Source of the DNA: Myxococcales bacterium
Lineage (GTDB): Bacteria > Myxococcota_A > Polyangia > Polyangiales > Houyiibacteriaceae
Direction of reading: 5' to 3'
NCBI GenBank assembly: GCA_019637115.1
Contig: JAHBWH010000017.1
Span: 1-64,000, forward strand
Length of the DNA: 64,000 nt
Of this stretch, positions 7,249 to 15,899 are shown piece after piece. How positions within the stretch are numbered: position 1 is the stretch's first letter; the number at the start of each line of letters is the position of its first letter. Position numbers and translations under genes: made by a program. The notes beneath the pieces were generated by a model. The model was not told the DNA's origin and made no database searches. It worked only from the letters and a program-made list of their open reading frames with translations.

Positions 7249-8964
7249 CTACCCGAGGTAGCGGTACAGCGAGCGCAGGCTCACGCCGAGCGCGGCCGCG
7301 GTCGCCTCGCGGTTCCCGTCGTGGCGCTCGAGCGCGCTGCGCACGTAGTCGGTGACGAAGCGCTCGCGTGCGTCGGAGAGCGGCAGAAGCTCGGCCGGCG
7401 GCGGGAAGCTCGAGGGCCGGGCGGTCCCGAGCTGTAGATCGTCCGGGGTGATGGTCTCGCTTTCGCAGAGCAGCGCCGCGCGACGCATCGCCGCGCGGAG
7501 CTCTCGCACGTTGCCTGGCCACGAGTGGCGCATCAGCGCGCGCTCGGCGGCGGGCGAGAGCGGGCGCGCGGGCACCCCGAGCTCCTTCTCGGCCTGGCGC
7601 GAAAAGAGCCCCGCGAGCAGGGTGACGTCGTCACCTCGCTCGCAGAGCGAGGGCAGCACGAGCGTGATCTCTTGGAGGCGGAAGAGCAGGTCGCGCCGGA
7701 AGCGACCCGCGGCGACCTCCGCCTCGAGGTCCTTGTGCGTCGCGGCGACCAGACGGAAGTCGACCTCGCGCGGCTCACCATCGCCGACCCGCGTGACCCG
7801 GCGCTCTTCGAGCACCCGAAGGAGCGCGGCCTGCATCGAGAGCGGCATGTCGCCGAGCTCGTCGAGGAAGAGCGTCGAACCGTGCGCTCGCTCGATGACG
7901 CCCTTCCGATCGGCGATCGCGCCCGTATAGGCGCCGCGCTTCGCGCCGAAGAGCTCGGTCGCCAGCAGCGACTCGGGCACGGCCGAGCAGTTCAGCGCCA
8001 CCATCGGCGCGCGCGCTCGCGCGCTCGCGTGGTGGATCGCGCGAGCGACCATCTCCTTGCCGGTGCCAGTGTCGCCGAGGATGAGCACGCTCAGCTCGCT
8101 CGGGCCCACCTTCTGCACCAGGCGTCGGAGCTCGTGCATCGACGCGTGCTCTCCGACGAGCAGGTAGTCCGCCGCGCCGCCTTGCCCCGCGGTGCGGCGG
8201 AGCTGGGCGAGGAGCGGCAGCACGAGCGAGCCGACGACGCGAAGATCGTCGACCTGGTGCTCGGCGAAGCGCGCCCGGGTGCCCCGCTTGCCGAGGAAGA
8301 TCGCCCCGAGCACCGAGCGTCCGAGCACCATCGGGACGCAGAGCACCGAGCGCAGCTCGAGCGCCGCGACGCTCGGCACCTCGCCGTAGCGGCCGTGGGC
8401 AGGCGCGTCGACGAGGCAGACGGGCTCGCCGCGGGTCAAGACGTCGCGGACGAGCGTGTCCGAGAGGAGCGCCGCGCCATCGTCGAGGGTGCGGCCGTCG
8501 CGATGCTCCGCGACGGGCACGGTGTAGTCGCCGGCCTCTTCGAGGACGAGCGCGCCGGTGTCGGCTTCGGTCGCGTGCAGGAGCTCGCGCAAGAGGGTGC
8601 GCAGGGCGGCCGTGGGGCTCTCGGCGTCACCGAGCGCCAGCGCGAGCCGCTCGACGGGCAGGCGCGGCGCCGTAGTCTCGTCGTCCGAGAGGGCGTCGTC
8701 GGGCCACGTGAGCGACGCGCCGTCGCGCTCGACCGTCTCCCCTCGCGCGAGCACCACGACCTCGCCGCTCTCGAGGAAGCGCAGCTCGACGAGGCCGTCG
8801 TCCCGCTGCTTGAGGATCGCCCACTGTCGGGGCAGCGACGGCGCTCGGACGTCCGCGCGCGGATCGGCGCCGATCGTCGTGACGCGCTTGGCGAGGGCGC
8901 GCCGCGTCGGGGCCGCGCCTGGGCTCGGGACGAGGAGGATCTCCACGGGGTCGTCGGCGCTCAT
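7249..8964 (-). CDS. Sigma-54-dependent activator with FHA and GAF sensory domains
   Basis: 571 aa. The N-terminal ~100 residues have an FHA-like pattern, a GAF-like domain spans about 110-260, then comes the AAA+ core. Walker A GDTGTGKE starts at residue 297, the sigma-54 contact loop is GAYTGA at 344-349 (Tyr for the usual Phe), and Walker B is in TLFLDELGDM. A Fis-type HTH ends the protein (NREATAAALGVSLRSLYRYL). Such enhancer-binding proteins remodel sigma-54 RNA polymerase; the FHA domain reads phosphothreonine, linking it to Ser/Thr kinases such as the next gene on the same strand. A 240-bp spacer with hairpins separates the two, so they are probably not one operon. Confidence 0.93.
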   Translation of the reverse strand: MSADDPVEILLVPSPGAAPTRRALAKRVTTIGADPRADVRAPSLPRQWAILKQRDDGLVELRFLESGEVVVLARGETVERDGASLTWPDDALSDDETTAPRLPVERLALALGDAESPTAALRTLLRELLHATEADTGALVLEEAGDYTVPVAEHRDGRTLDDGAALLSDTLVRDVLTRGEPVCLVDAPAHGRYGEVPSVAALELRSVLCVPMVLGRSVLGAIFLGKRGTRARFAEHQVDDLRVVGSLVLPLLAQLRRTAGQGGAADYLLVGEHASMHELRRLVQKVGPSELSVLILGDTGTGKEMVARAIHHASARARAPMVALNCSAVPESLLATELFGAKRGAYTGAIADRKGVIERAHGSTLFLDELGDMPLSMQAALLRVLEERRVTRVGDGEPREVDFRLVAATHKDLEAEVAAGRFRRDLLFRLQEITLVLPSLCERGDDVTLLAGLFSRQAEKELGVPARPLSPAAERALMRHSWPGNVRELRAAMRRAALLCESETITPDDLQLGTARPSSFPPPAELLPLSDARERFVTDYVRSALERHDGNREATAAALGVSLRSLYRYLG

Positions 8965-9014
8965 CGCGCAGAGCCTAGCAGTCCCTAGTTCTTCAACGGA
9001 GCCGCGTGTTTTGG

Positions 9015-9142
9015 GTGGGCTTTGCCCACTGGAGGGGGTCTTTTCGAAAGACCCCAGAAAGAAGAGGCAGTCCGTTGAGGAACGGAGCGCTGCGACGGAC
9101 TGCGCGTCGATGGGAGGCTCCGCCCGTCTCTCGCGGGCGGAG
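9015..9142. repeat. Cluster of four intergenic hairpins
   Basis: Between the kinase and the sigma-54 activator genes: GTGGGC-ttt-GCCCAC at 9015-9029; GGGGTCTTT-tcg-AAAGACCCC at 9035-9055; CAGTCCGT at 9068-9075 pairing with ACGGACTG at 9095-9102; CTCCGCCCG-7nt-CGGGCGGAG at 9118-9142. Some may end kinase transcription (minus strand). A degenerate relative of the second hairpin (TCTCTCGAAGACCCC) lies at 9147-9161, so this may be an interspersed palindromic repeat family. Confidence 0.6.
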
Positions 9143-9204
9143 GGTGTCTCTCGAAGACCCCGGAAGGCGGGTCGGCTCGTGAAGAGTCCGGGGAGGCTCC
9201 GCTC

Positions 9205-10872
9205 TCACTTCTTGCGGGGCGGAGGCCGACGCGTGCTCTGGCTCTTCTCGCGGCCCTTTGCGGGGCGGGCTTCCTTCGCGTCGCCACGGGCGAGCTGGGC
9301 CCAGCGGTTCTCGGCGGGGACCGTCATGTCGTCGAAGAGCCCGTCGATGTCGGGGGCGTCGCGGCGGGCAGCCTCGATCGTCTGGGCGCTGCGGGCCGTG
9401 GACGCTCCCTTCTTCAGGTCGAGGAGCTTGCTCAGCGCGCGCTCGGCGTTGGACTCCGTGAGGTCGTCGTCGTCGTCGCCTCCCGCCATCGGGGCGAGGG
9501 GGACGAGCCCGGCCAGCGCGAGGTCGACACCAGGCGTGTCGTCGTCGAAGAGGGGTGGAAGGTCGGTCTGCGATCCTTCGTCCTGCGGTACGGGCCGCTT
9601 CGTGTCGGTCGAGCTCACCTCGACGAGGTCGTCGTCGTCGAGGAAGGGCACCGAGGGGCGCCCGCTCGCGTCACCGTCCTCGACGATCCAATCGCTCGAG
9701 TCGATGGGCTCAACCGTCCCTGGGCGACGCTCCTCGAGCGTGTCGACGCGAAGCGGCACCGTGTGGCGGCGAGGCGGCGCGTCGGCCCGTGGCGCCTCCA
9801 CGCGTGGCGCCTCCACTCGCGGCGCCTCCACTCGCGGCGCCTCCGCTCGCGGCGCCTCCACTGCCGCCGCAGGCGTCTGCGCGGGCGTGTGCTCGTGGGC
9901 GTCGCCAAAGCGCTCCTCGGGGAAGAGCGAGCGGACGTGCGCCGCGACGTGCTCCCGCTTCATCACGAGGCGTTGCTCGTACATGAAGGTGATGAGCGCC
10001 TCTTGCATCTCGACCGCCGACCGGAAGCGCCGCGACGGCTCGGCCTCCAGCGCGTGACGGATGATCGCCTCGAGCTCTGGGGGCACGTCGGGTCGCAGCT
10101 CGCGGAGGGACGGGATCTCGGCCTTCTGAATCGCGAGGACCGTATCCAGATCGCTCCTGCGAACGAAGAGGCGCTCGCCGCTCAGCCACTCGAAGAGGCA
10201 GATCCCGAGGCTGAAGAGGTCGCTCCGGCTGTCGATCGTCTGCCCCCGCACCTGCTCGGGCGAGAGGTACGCGAGCTTGCCCTTCACGACCCCGGCCTCG
10301 GTGGCGACGAGCCGCCCGGCGGCTTTCGCCAGCCCGAAGTCGATGACCTTCACCCCGCCCTCGAACGACACGAGGATGTTCGAGGGGGAGATGTCGCGGT
10401 GGATCAGCCCGAGGGGTTTGCCGCCTTGACCCATCGCCTCGTGCGCGTGCGCGAGCGCCTCGCAGACACGCGTGGCGACGAAGAGGACGAAGGGGATCGG
10501 CAGGGGCTCCCAGCGCGCGCGCTGGCGCGCGGTGATGGCGCCCATGTCGCGCCCGTACACGTACTCCTGCGAGATGTAGTAGGTCTCGCCGACGCGGCCG
10601 AGGTTGAAGATCTGCGCGATGTGCGGGTGCGAGAGCTGCACCGCGATCTTCGCTTCGTCGATGAACATCTGGACGAAGGTCTCGTCCTCGGCGACGTGCG
10701 GGAGGATCCGCTTGATCGCGACGAGGCGCTCGAAGCCCTCCTCGCCCCGCTGCCGCGCGAGGAAGACCTCCGCCATCCCGCCCGCGCCGATACGCTCGAT
10801 GAGCTCGTACGCGCCGAATTTCGAGGAACCCACCACCGCCCGAGCTTCGCGGCACGACGCCTCCGCGGTCAA
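9205..10872 (-). CDS. Cytoplasmic serine/threonine protein kinase with repeat tail
   Basis: 555 aa. The Hanks-type kinase domain covers about residues 18-285: glycine loop IGAGGMAEVFLA, catalytic Lys in LVAIKRIL, HRDISPSN catalytic loop, DFG in VIDFGLAKA, then YLSPEQVRG. No membrane segment is visible, unlike many bacterial kinases. After residue 330 comes a low-complexity acidic tail that includes five or six copies of a five-residue unit (VEAPR/AEAPR) encoded by a 15-bp repeat at about 9796-9870, and a basic C-terminus. Start at ATG 10872; GTGs further in would also keep the domain. A plausible upstream partner for the FHA regulator next door. Confidence 0.92.
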   Translation of the reverse strand: MTAEASCREARAVVGSSKFGAYELIERIGAGGMAEVFLARQRGEEGFERLVAIKRILPHVAEDETFVQMFIDEAKIAVQLSHPHIAQIFNLGRVGETYYISQEYVYGRDMGAITARQRARWEPLPIPFVLFVATRVCEALAHAHEAMGQGGKPLGLIHRDISPSNILVSFEGGVKVIDFGLAKAAGRLVATEAGVVKGKLAYLSPEQVRGQTIDSRSDLFSLGICLFEWLSGERLFVRRSDLDTVLAIQKAEIPSLRELRPDVPPELEAIIRHALEAEPSRRFRSAVEMQEALITFMYEQRLVMKREHVAAHVRSLFPEERFGDAHEHTPAQTPAAAVEAPRAEAPRVEAPRVEAPRVEAPRADAPPRRHTVPLRVDTLEERRPGTVEPIDSSDWIVEDGDASGRPSVPFLDDDDLVEVSSTDTKRPVPQDEGSQTDLPPLFDDDTPGVDLALAGLVPLAPMAGGDDDDDLTESNAERALSKLLDLKKGASTARSAQTIEAARRDAPDIDGLFDDMTVPAENRWAQLARGDAKEARPAKGREKSQSTRRPPPRKK

Positions 10873-10955
10873 TGAGGTTCCTCCGGACAGTGGTCGCGCC
10901 TACGATGCATCGCGACCGCGGCGCGACGAGGCGCCACGTCCGACGCGACGCGCGC

Positions 10956-11618
10956 TCACTCGGCCGCGTTCGGATCCGGGATCCAGCGAGGCCGCCCCAT
11001 GTAGCGGACCACTGCGTCCTCGAAGGTGCCGGCGACCCAGCTGTTCTGGAAGTCGTTGCCGTTGCCGCGGAAGACCGCGACGACCTTCCCGGAGGCCCGC
11101 CCCGCGTCCTGGAAGATGGAGCCCTCGGGGTTCCAGGGCTCGACCTCCCACTTCGTGATGTGAACGATGTACGCCGTGCTGGTGTTCCAGCTCGTCGTGC
11201 GGGTCGGGTCGTCGGGCTTCTTGATCTGGAAGTAGCCGCCGCCCCTCTGCTCGATCGTGTGGGTGTAGGTCCCGACGCCGAGCTCTTGCGGCAACCCCGA
11301 GAGGTTCACGCTCTCGGCGTCGGCGCTCCCGCCGACGGCCGTGGGTCGATCGAGCGCCTCGGTCGAGAGCGTGAGGCCCCACTCGTCGAAGCGGGGCTGG
11401 AAGTACACGGCCTGGATCGCGATCTCGCGTCCGTTGGCGACGCCCTTCGCCGGGAAGCCCGGGATGGCGTCGACCGAGAGGCTCTCGGTGTACTCGAAGG
11501 TGGTGGGCGCGGCGGGCGCCGCCGCAGCGGTCGCCGGGGCCTCGCTCGCGTCGCTCGCGTCGCTGCAGGCCGAGAGCCCGCCGAGGGCGAGCAAGATGAG
11601 GATCGAACGTCGAAACAT
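10956..11618 (-). CDS. Lipoprotein of unknown function
   Basis: 220 aa with a signal peptide ending in lipobox LSAC (Cys at about residue 18), then an Ala/Ser/Asp linker and a mature domain of about 180 residues rich in Tyr, Thr and Gly. No known domain was recognised. It reads as a beta-rich envelope protein. It precedes the kinase gene on the same strand with an 83-bp gap, so co-transcription is possible but unproven. Confidence 0.8.
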   Translation of the reverse strand: MFRRSILILLALGGLSACSDASDASEAPATAAAAPAAPTTFEYTESLSVDAIPGFPAKGVANGREIAIQAVYFQPRFDEWGLTLSTEALDRPTAVGGSADAESVNLSGLPQELGVGTYTHTIEQRGGGYFQIKKPDDPTRTTSWNTSTAYIVHITKWEVEPWNPEGSIFQDAGRASGKVVAVFRGNGNDFQNSWVAGTFEDAVVRYMGRPRWIPDPNAAE

Positions 11619-11890
11619 GCTGATGACTCCTGTCGAGCGGCACGTTGGCCGCGTGGTGCGCCCCTATCTCAAGGTTCGTGCCGACCTCGTGGCGCGCTCC
11701 TCGTTCGCGCTCGCGCGGCCCGTGTGACGGGCTTGTCAGTCACCCGTGCCATCGATGTCACCAGCGCCGACGAGCGCCCCTGCTGGCGACCACCCCGCGC
11801 GATTCGCGAGCGGTTCGAGCGGTCGAACCACGCTCCGCGGTGAGAGGCTGGCGACGGCTCCTCGCAAAGAAGCTGGTAAGCTGCGCCGCG

Positions 11891-14203
11891 ATGCCCGCCG
11901 TGGGTCCGTACGAGCTGCTCGAAGCGATCGGAGAGGGGGGCATGGCGCGGGTCTGGCGGGCTCGCGCCCCCGAGGGCCACGAGGTCGCCGTGAAGGTGCT
12001 CCACGCGGGTGGGCAGGCCGGCCCGGCGGACGTCGCGCGCTTCGAGCGCGAGGTCCGCGCCCTCGCGCGGGTCGAGCACCCGAGCCTCATCGCGTTGCTC
12101 GATCACGGGGTCGACGAGGCGATGGGGCCCTGGCTCGCGATGCCGCTCCTGCGAGGGATGACCTTGCGCGATTGCTTCGCGGGCAAGCGGCTCGCCCCCG
12201 AGGCGGCGCTCGTCGTGCTCGCCCCCGTCGTCGACGCGCTCGCGGCGCTCCACGACGAGGGCCTCGTCCACCGTGACGTCAAGCCGGAGAACGTGGTCCT
12301 CGACCCGCTCGGCGCCGTCACGCTCGTCGACCTCGGCCTCGCGCTCGGCGAGGAGGACACGCGCCACACGCGCGAGGGAGAGGTCACCGGCTCGCTGCCG
12401 TACATGTCGCCCGAGCGCATCGAGGGGCGCGAGGTCTCGGCGAGCGCGGACGTCTGGGCGCTCGGGGTCATGTTCTACGAGCTCGTGGCCGGCGCGCGGC
12501 CCTTCGCGCGCTCGCGACCAGGCGAGGAGGTCGCCGCGATCCTCGCGGGAGCCTTCCCGCCACTCGACGAGGTCGACCCGCGCGTCGCGCCCGAGCTGGC
12601 GTCGCTGGTCTCGTCGTGTCTCGCCGCCGACCCGTCCCGCCGACTGGATCACGCGGGCGCGCTCGCGGAGCGGTGGCGGCCATGGCGGAGCTGGCCCGAC
12701 CACGGGATCAAGCGAGGCGTCGTCTCCGTGCTCACGGATCCGGAGGCGTTCGCGCGGCAGGTCGCGGGGGCCGTCGCCTCGGACGCGCGCGCCCGGGCGG
12801 AGGACGCCCTGCGGGAGAGCGATCGTTTCGGCGCCATCCGGCACCTCGAGCGCGCGCTCGCGTATCGTCCCGGCGACGCCGCGGTCGCCGAGCTCGTCGA
12901 CCGGATCGCGAGCGGCGACGCGCTGCCCGAGGGCGCGATCTCGCCTGCCGCCCCCGTCTCAACGGCGGCGCACCCCGTGCGCGACCCGCGGCGTCGCTGG
13001 CTGCTCCCGCTGGCTGCCGTCTTCGGCGTCGCCGTGCCCGCCACCATCGGGCTCGTCTGGCTCGACGAGGACGCGCCTCGGATGCGCGCCGTCGACGCGA
13101 GCGCGCTCGCGGCTTCGCTCGACGCGGGCGTCGCGGACGCGGGCGGCGCAGACGTGGGCGTCGCGGACGCCGGGGAGCCGCTCGTCTTCCGCCGGATCCC
13201 GCTGCACCTGCTCGGCAACGATGACCCCGTCACGCTCGACGACGTGCCCGCCGCCGACGGGGAGCCCCTCGTGGAGCGCAGCGCGCTCAGCGCCGACCCG
13301 GAGGACGCCCTGCGGGTGGCGATCCGTGGGCTCGAGGACGATCCGACGGACGTCGCGCTCCGCGTCGACGAGGCGATGGCCATGCTCTCGCTCGGTCGGC
13401 GCGCGGAGGGCCTCGCGCGCCTCGACGCGCTCGAGGCCGAGCACTCGGACGACGCGAAGGTGATGACCGCCGTCGGCTTCGTCGCCATGCGACGCGCGGA
13501 CTACGCGCGCGCCGACGCGGCCTTCGACGCAGCGCTCGCGCTCGAACCGGATCACGTCCCCGCGCTCCGCCACCGCGGGATGCTCCGGCGACGTCTCGGG
13601 CGTACCCGCGACGCCTACGAGGATCTCGTACGTGTGCTCGAGCTCGAGCCCGACAACGTCTACGCGCTCGCAGAGATCACCGACGCGTACCAGCGCGCGC
13701 AGCGCGTCGCCGACGCGCTGCCGCTGCTCGAGCGGCTCACGCGGAACTACCCGACGAACGTCGAGGCGTGGATCGGCCTGTCCATCTCGCGAGACGCGAG
13801 CGGCGACGTGGAGGGCGCGATCGCGGCGATCGAGCGCGCGCTCGCGATCCTGCCCGACCGCGAGAAGGCGCACCACATGCGCTGCACGCTCTTGGCTCGA
13901 AACCAACGGCCTGGCGCTCGCGCCGCGTGTGACGCTGCGATCGAGCGGCTCCCGAACGAGCCGGATCTGCTCGCGGCGCGCGCCCTCGATCGCGCGCGGC
14001 TCGGCGATGTCCAGGGCGCTCTCGCGGATGCCGACCGCGCGGTCGAGCTCGCGCCGAACGTCGCGCGCCACTACGCCAACCGCGCGATCCTCCGTGGTCG
14101 TTCGGGGGACGAGCCCGCCGCCTACGCAGACCTGCGGAGGGCGTGCGCGCTCGGTGACGCGCGCTCCTGCGACCGGCTCCGCATGAGCGGCTTGCCGCCC
14201 TGA
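11891..14203 (+). CDS. Transmembrane serine/threonine kinase with TPR sensor domain
   Basis: 770 aa from ATG 11891, where VGPYELLEAIGEGGMARVW begins the kinase; the open frame further upstream is not protein-like. The kinase domain occupies residues ~4-260 (AVKVL lysine, HRDVKPENVV, a DLG motif in VDLGLALGEED instead of DFG, YMSPERIEG). One membrane helix lies at about 367-390 (WLLPLAAVFGVAVPATIGLVWL), followed by a low-complexity linker with DAGVADAG repeats. Tetratricopeptide repeats fill roughly 460-760, placed outside the cytoplasm by topology, as a putative protein-binding sensor. A gap of 272 bp separates it from the divergent lipoprotein. Confidence 0.92.
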   Translation: MPAVGPYELLEAIGEGGMARVWRARAPEGHEVAVKVLHAGGQAGPADVARFEREVRALARVEHPSLIALLDHGVDEAMGPWLAMPLLRGMTLRDCFAGKRLAPEAALVVLAPVVDALAALHDEGLVHRDVKPENVVLDPLGAVTLVDLGLALGEEDTRHTREGEVTGSLPYMSPERIEGREVSASADVWALGVMFYELVAGARPFARSRPGEEVAAILAGAFPPLDEVDPRVAPELASLVSSCLAADPSRRLDHAGALAERWRPWRSWPDHGIKRGVVSVLTDPEAFARQVAGAVASDARARAEDALRESDRFGAIRHLERALAYRPGDAAVAELVDRIASGDALPEGAISPAAPVSTAAHPVRDPRRRWLLPLAAVFGVAVPATIGLVWLDEDAPRMRAVDASALAASLDAGVADAGGADVGVADAGEPLVFRRIPLHLLGNDDPVTLDDVPAADGEPLVERSALSADPEDALRVAIRGLEDDPTDVALRVDEAMAMLSLGRRAEGLARLDALEAEHSDDAKVMTAVGFVAMRRADYARADAAFDAALALEPDHVPALRHRGMLRRRLGRTRDAYEDLVRVLELEPDNVYALAEITDAYQRAQRVADALPLLERLTRNYPTNVEAWIGLSISRDASGDVEGAIAAIERALAILPDREKAHHMRCTLLARNQRPGARAACDAAIERLPNEPDLLAARALDRARLGDVQGALADADRAVELAPNVARHYANRAILRGRSGDEPAAYADLRRACALGDARSCDRLRMSGLPP

Positions 14204-14350
14204 GGGCTTCGAAGCCCGTCGCTGACGCGGACACCGACGCGGATGCGGACACGGACGCGATGACCGGGTCCGATGGTGACCAAGACAGGGACACGGACGT
14301 GGGGATGCGAACAGGGACACGGACAGGGACACGGACAGGGACGCGGAAGC
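14204..14350. repeat. Palindrome plus degenerate hexanucleotide repeat after the kinase
   Basis: A perfect 14-bp palindrome, GGGCTTCGAAGCCC, sits immediately after the kinase stop (14204-14217) and may act as a terminator. It is followed by a degenerate 6-bp repeat (GACACG/GACAGG type) to about 14350. The rest of the gap to 14486 holds nothing clear apart from a GGAGGA at 14420-14425 lacking a well-placed start codon. Confidence 0.55.
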
Positions 14351-14486
14351 ACGATGGCCTGCGGCGAGGCGTCCGGATGTCCGAAATTATTGGCATATCT
14401 GCTTCGATCTACCTCGTTTGGAGGAGAAGCCTGACAGGGTCCGCCGCGCCCTTGTCACAGAGCGGCGCTTCGCGAATCCTGTTCCG

Positions 14487-14663
14487 ATGCAGACTCTCGA
14501 GGGCCTCTTTCCAGGCAACTCTGGGAAGCTCCTGGTGGCCCGGATCATCCTGAGGTACTCGATGCCCGAGCTGGCTCGCATCCCTCGCGACCGCGCGCTC
14601 GACCCGGAGCTCGTCCAACGCCTCCTCCGGTACAAGCGCGAGCTCAGTGGAGGTGCCTCGTGA
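14487..14663 (+). CDS. Small hypothetical protein upstream of the V4R-like gene
   Basis: 58 aa from ATG 14487; a TTG at 14418 would add 23 residues. The sequence is helical and basic (GKLLVARIILRYSMPELARIP). It ends in a GTGA overlap with the next gene, which supports translation and coupling. No family recognised. Confidence 0.5.
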   Translation: MQTLEGLFPGNSGKLLVARIILRYSMPELARIPRDRALDPELVQRLLRYKRELSGGAS

Positions 14664-15895
14664 CCCGCCGGCTCGCGCCCATCGCGGCGCTCCCTCATGG
14701 ACGGCTCGTTCGCGCGCGAGAGCCCTTCGTCTTCCACTGCAACCACTACAACCGGTGGCTCCAGAGCACCCTGCTGCTCAACCCGGAGCTCGGGATGGCC
14801 GAGGTCATCGTGACCGCGGCGGAGGAGGTCGCGCACCAGGCGATCACACAGTCGGCGGCCGAGCTTGGCGCGACCACCCCGTCGGCGGTCGCCGCGGTCG
14901 CCGAAGATCTCTTCGCGGAGCACGGCTTCGGCCGGGTCGACCTCTCGGGTGTCTCCGAGCAGGGCGGCAGGGCTCGCTTCTCGTCGTCCCACTACGGGCA
15001 GTGCCTCGTGCCGGACGCGCCGGGTTCGTTCGCGGAGCCACAGAGCCTCTTCGACCGAGGTTTCGTCGCGGCAGCGGCGGCGGCGATGGCGGGCCTGCCG
15101 GCCGGCGCGTTCGAGGCCGCGACCGTCGCGTGTTTCTCCGTCGGCGACGACTACGGCGAGGTGGTCCTGCGTCGACGCGCCGTCCCCGCCCGCCTGACGA
15201 TCTCGCCCGGAGAGGGCGTGAGCTTCTCCGAGGAGGCGCCGCCTCCGCCCTTCGCCGACACCTCCGTGGACGAAGCGAGCATCCTCGCGGCGCTGGCGGG
15301 GCTGTCGTTCGCGGGCAACGAAGAGGGCCTCGTCCCGCGTTTCGGCGTGATCCTCACGCACCACTTCGCCAACTTCTATGACCGCATCTCGAACGAGCTC
15401 GTGCGTCGCATGAACGAGAGCGACATGCGCGACGCGGCCGAGATGCTGCTCGTCGACGCGGGACGTCGCTGCGGCTTCCACACGTTCGGCGGGATCATGA
15501 GCAGCGCCGAGTGGGATGCGGTCGTGCGGCCGCAGCTCGCCACGAAGGGCGACTGGGTCCACGGGATGGTCGCGGTCGTCAACGCGCTGGGTTGGGGCGT
15601 GTGGCGCGTGCAGGAGCACAGCGAGCGTCGGCTCGTCGTGCGCATCTACGACGACTACGAGAGCCGTGGTTACGCGGGCACCTATGGGAAGGCGGCCGGC
15701 CCCCTGTGCTACCTCGCGCAGGGCGGGGTCGAGAGCATCATGAACCTCGTCTATTTGGGCGGCATCGACGCCAAGCCGGCCCTCGACGACGCGCTCTACG
15801 ACGCGGTGATCGACGCGGACGAGACCTACCGCGCGACGCAGACGCGCTGCATGGCCGCAGGCGATCCCTACACGGAGATCGTCGCGGAGCGTTGA
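14660..15895 (+). CDS. V4R-like domain protein
   Basis: 411 aa. The N-terminus has a conserved-looking FHCNHYNRWLQ. The C-terminal ~170 residues carry features of the V4R (4-vinyl reductase-like) small-molecule-binding domain: GRRCGFHTFGGIMSS, and near the end a Cys followed by GDP (RCMAAGDPYTE), which I recall as typical of V4R. Proteins with V4R include BchJ-type proteins and BzdV-type proteins of anaerobic aromatic degradation. No membrane segment. It overlaps the small ORF before it and is four bases from the cysteine desulfurase fusion after it, so the three form one operon. Assignment to V4R is moderate. Confidence 0.5.
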   Translation: MTRRLAPIAALPHGRLVRAREPFVFHCNHYNRWLQSTLLLNPELGMAEVIVTAAEEVAHQAITQSAAELGATTPSAVAAVAEDLFAEHGFGRVDLSGVSEQGGRARFSSSHYGQCLVPDAPGSFAEPQSLFDRGFVAAAAAAMAGLPAGAFEAATVACFSVGDDYGEVVLRRRAVPARLTISPGEGVSFSEEAPPPPFADTSVDEASILAALAGLSFAGNEEGLVPRFGVILTHHFANFYDRISNELVRRMNESDMRDAAEMLLVDAGRRCGFHTFGGIMSSAEWDAVVRPQLATKGDWVHGMVAVVNALGWGVWRVQEHSERRLVVRIYDDYESRGYAGTYGKAAGPLCYLAQGGVESIMNLVYLGGIDAKPALDDALYDAVIDADETYRATQTRCMAAGDPYTEIVAER

Positions 15896-15899
15896 CTGC

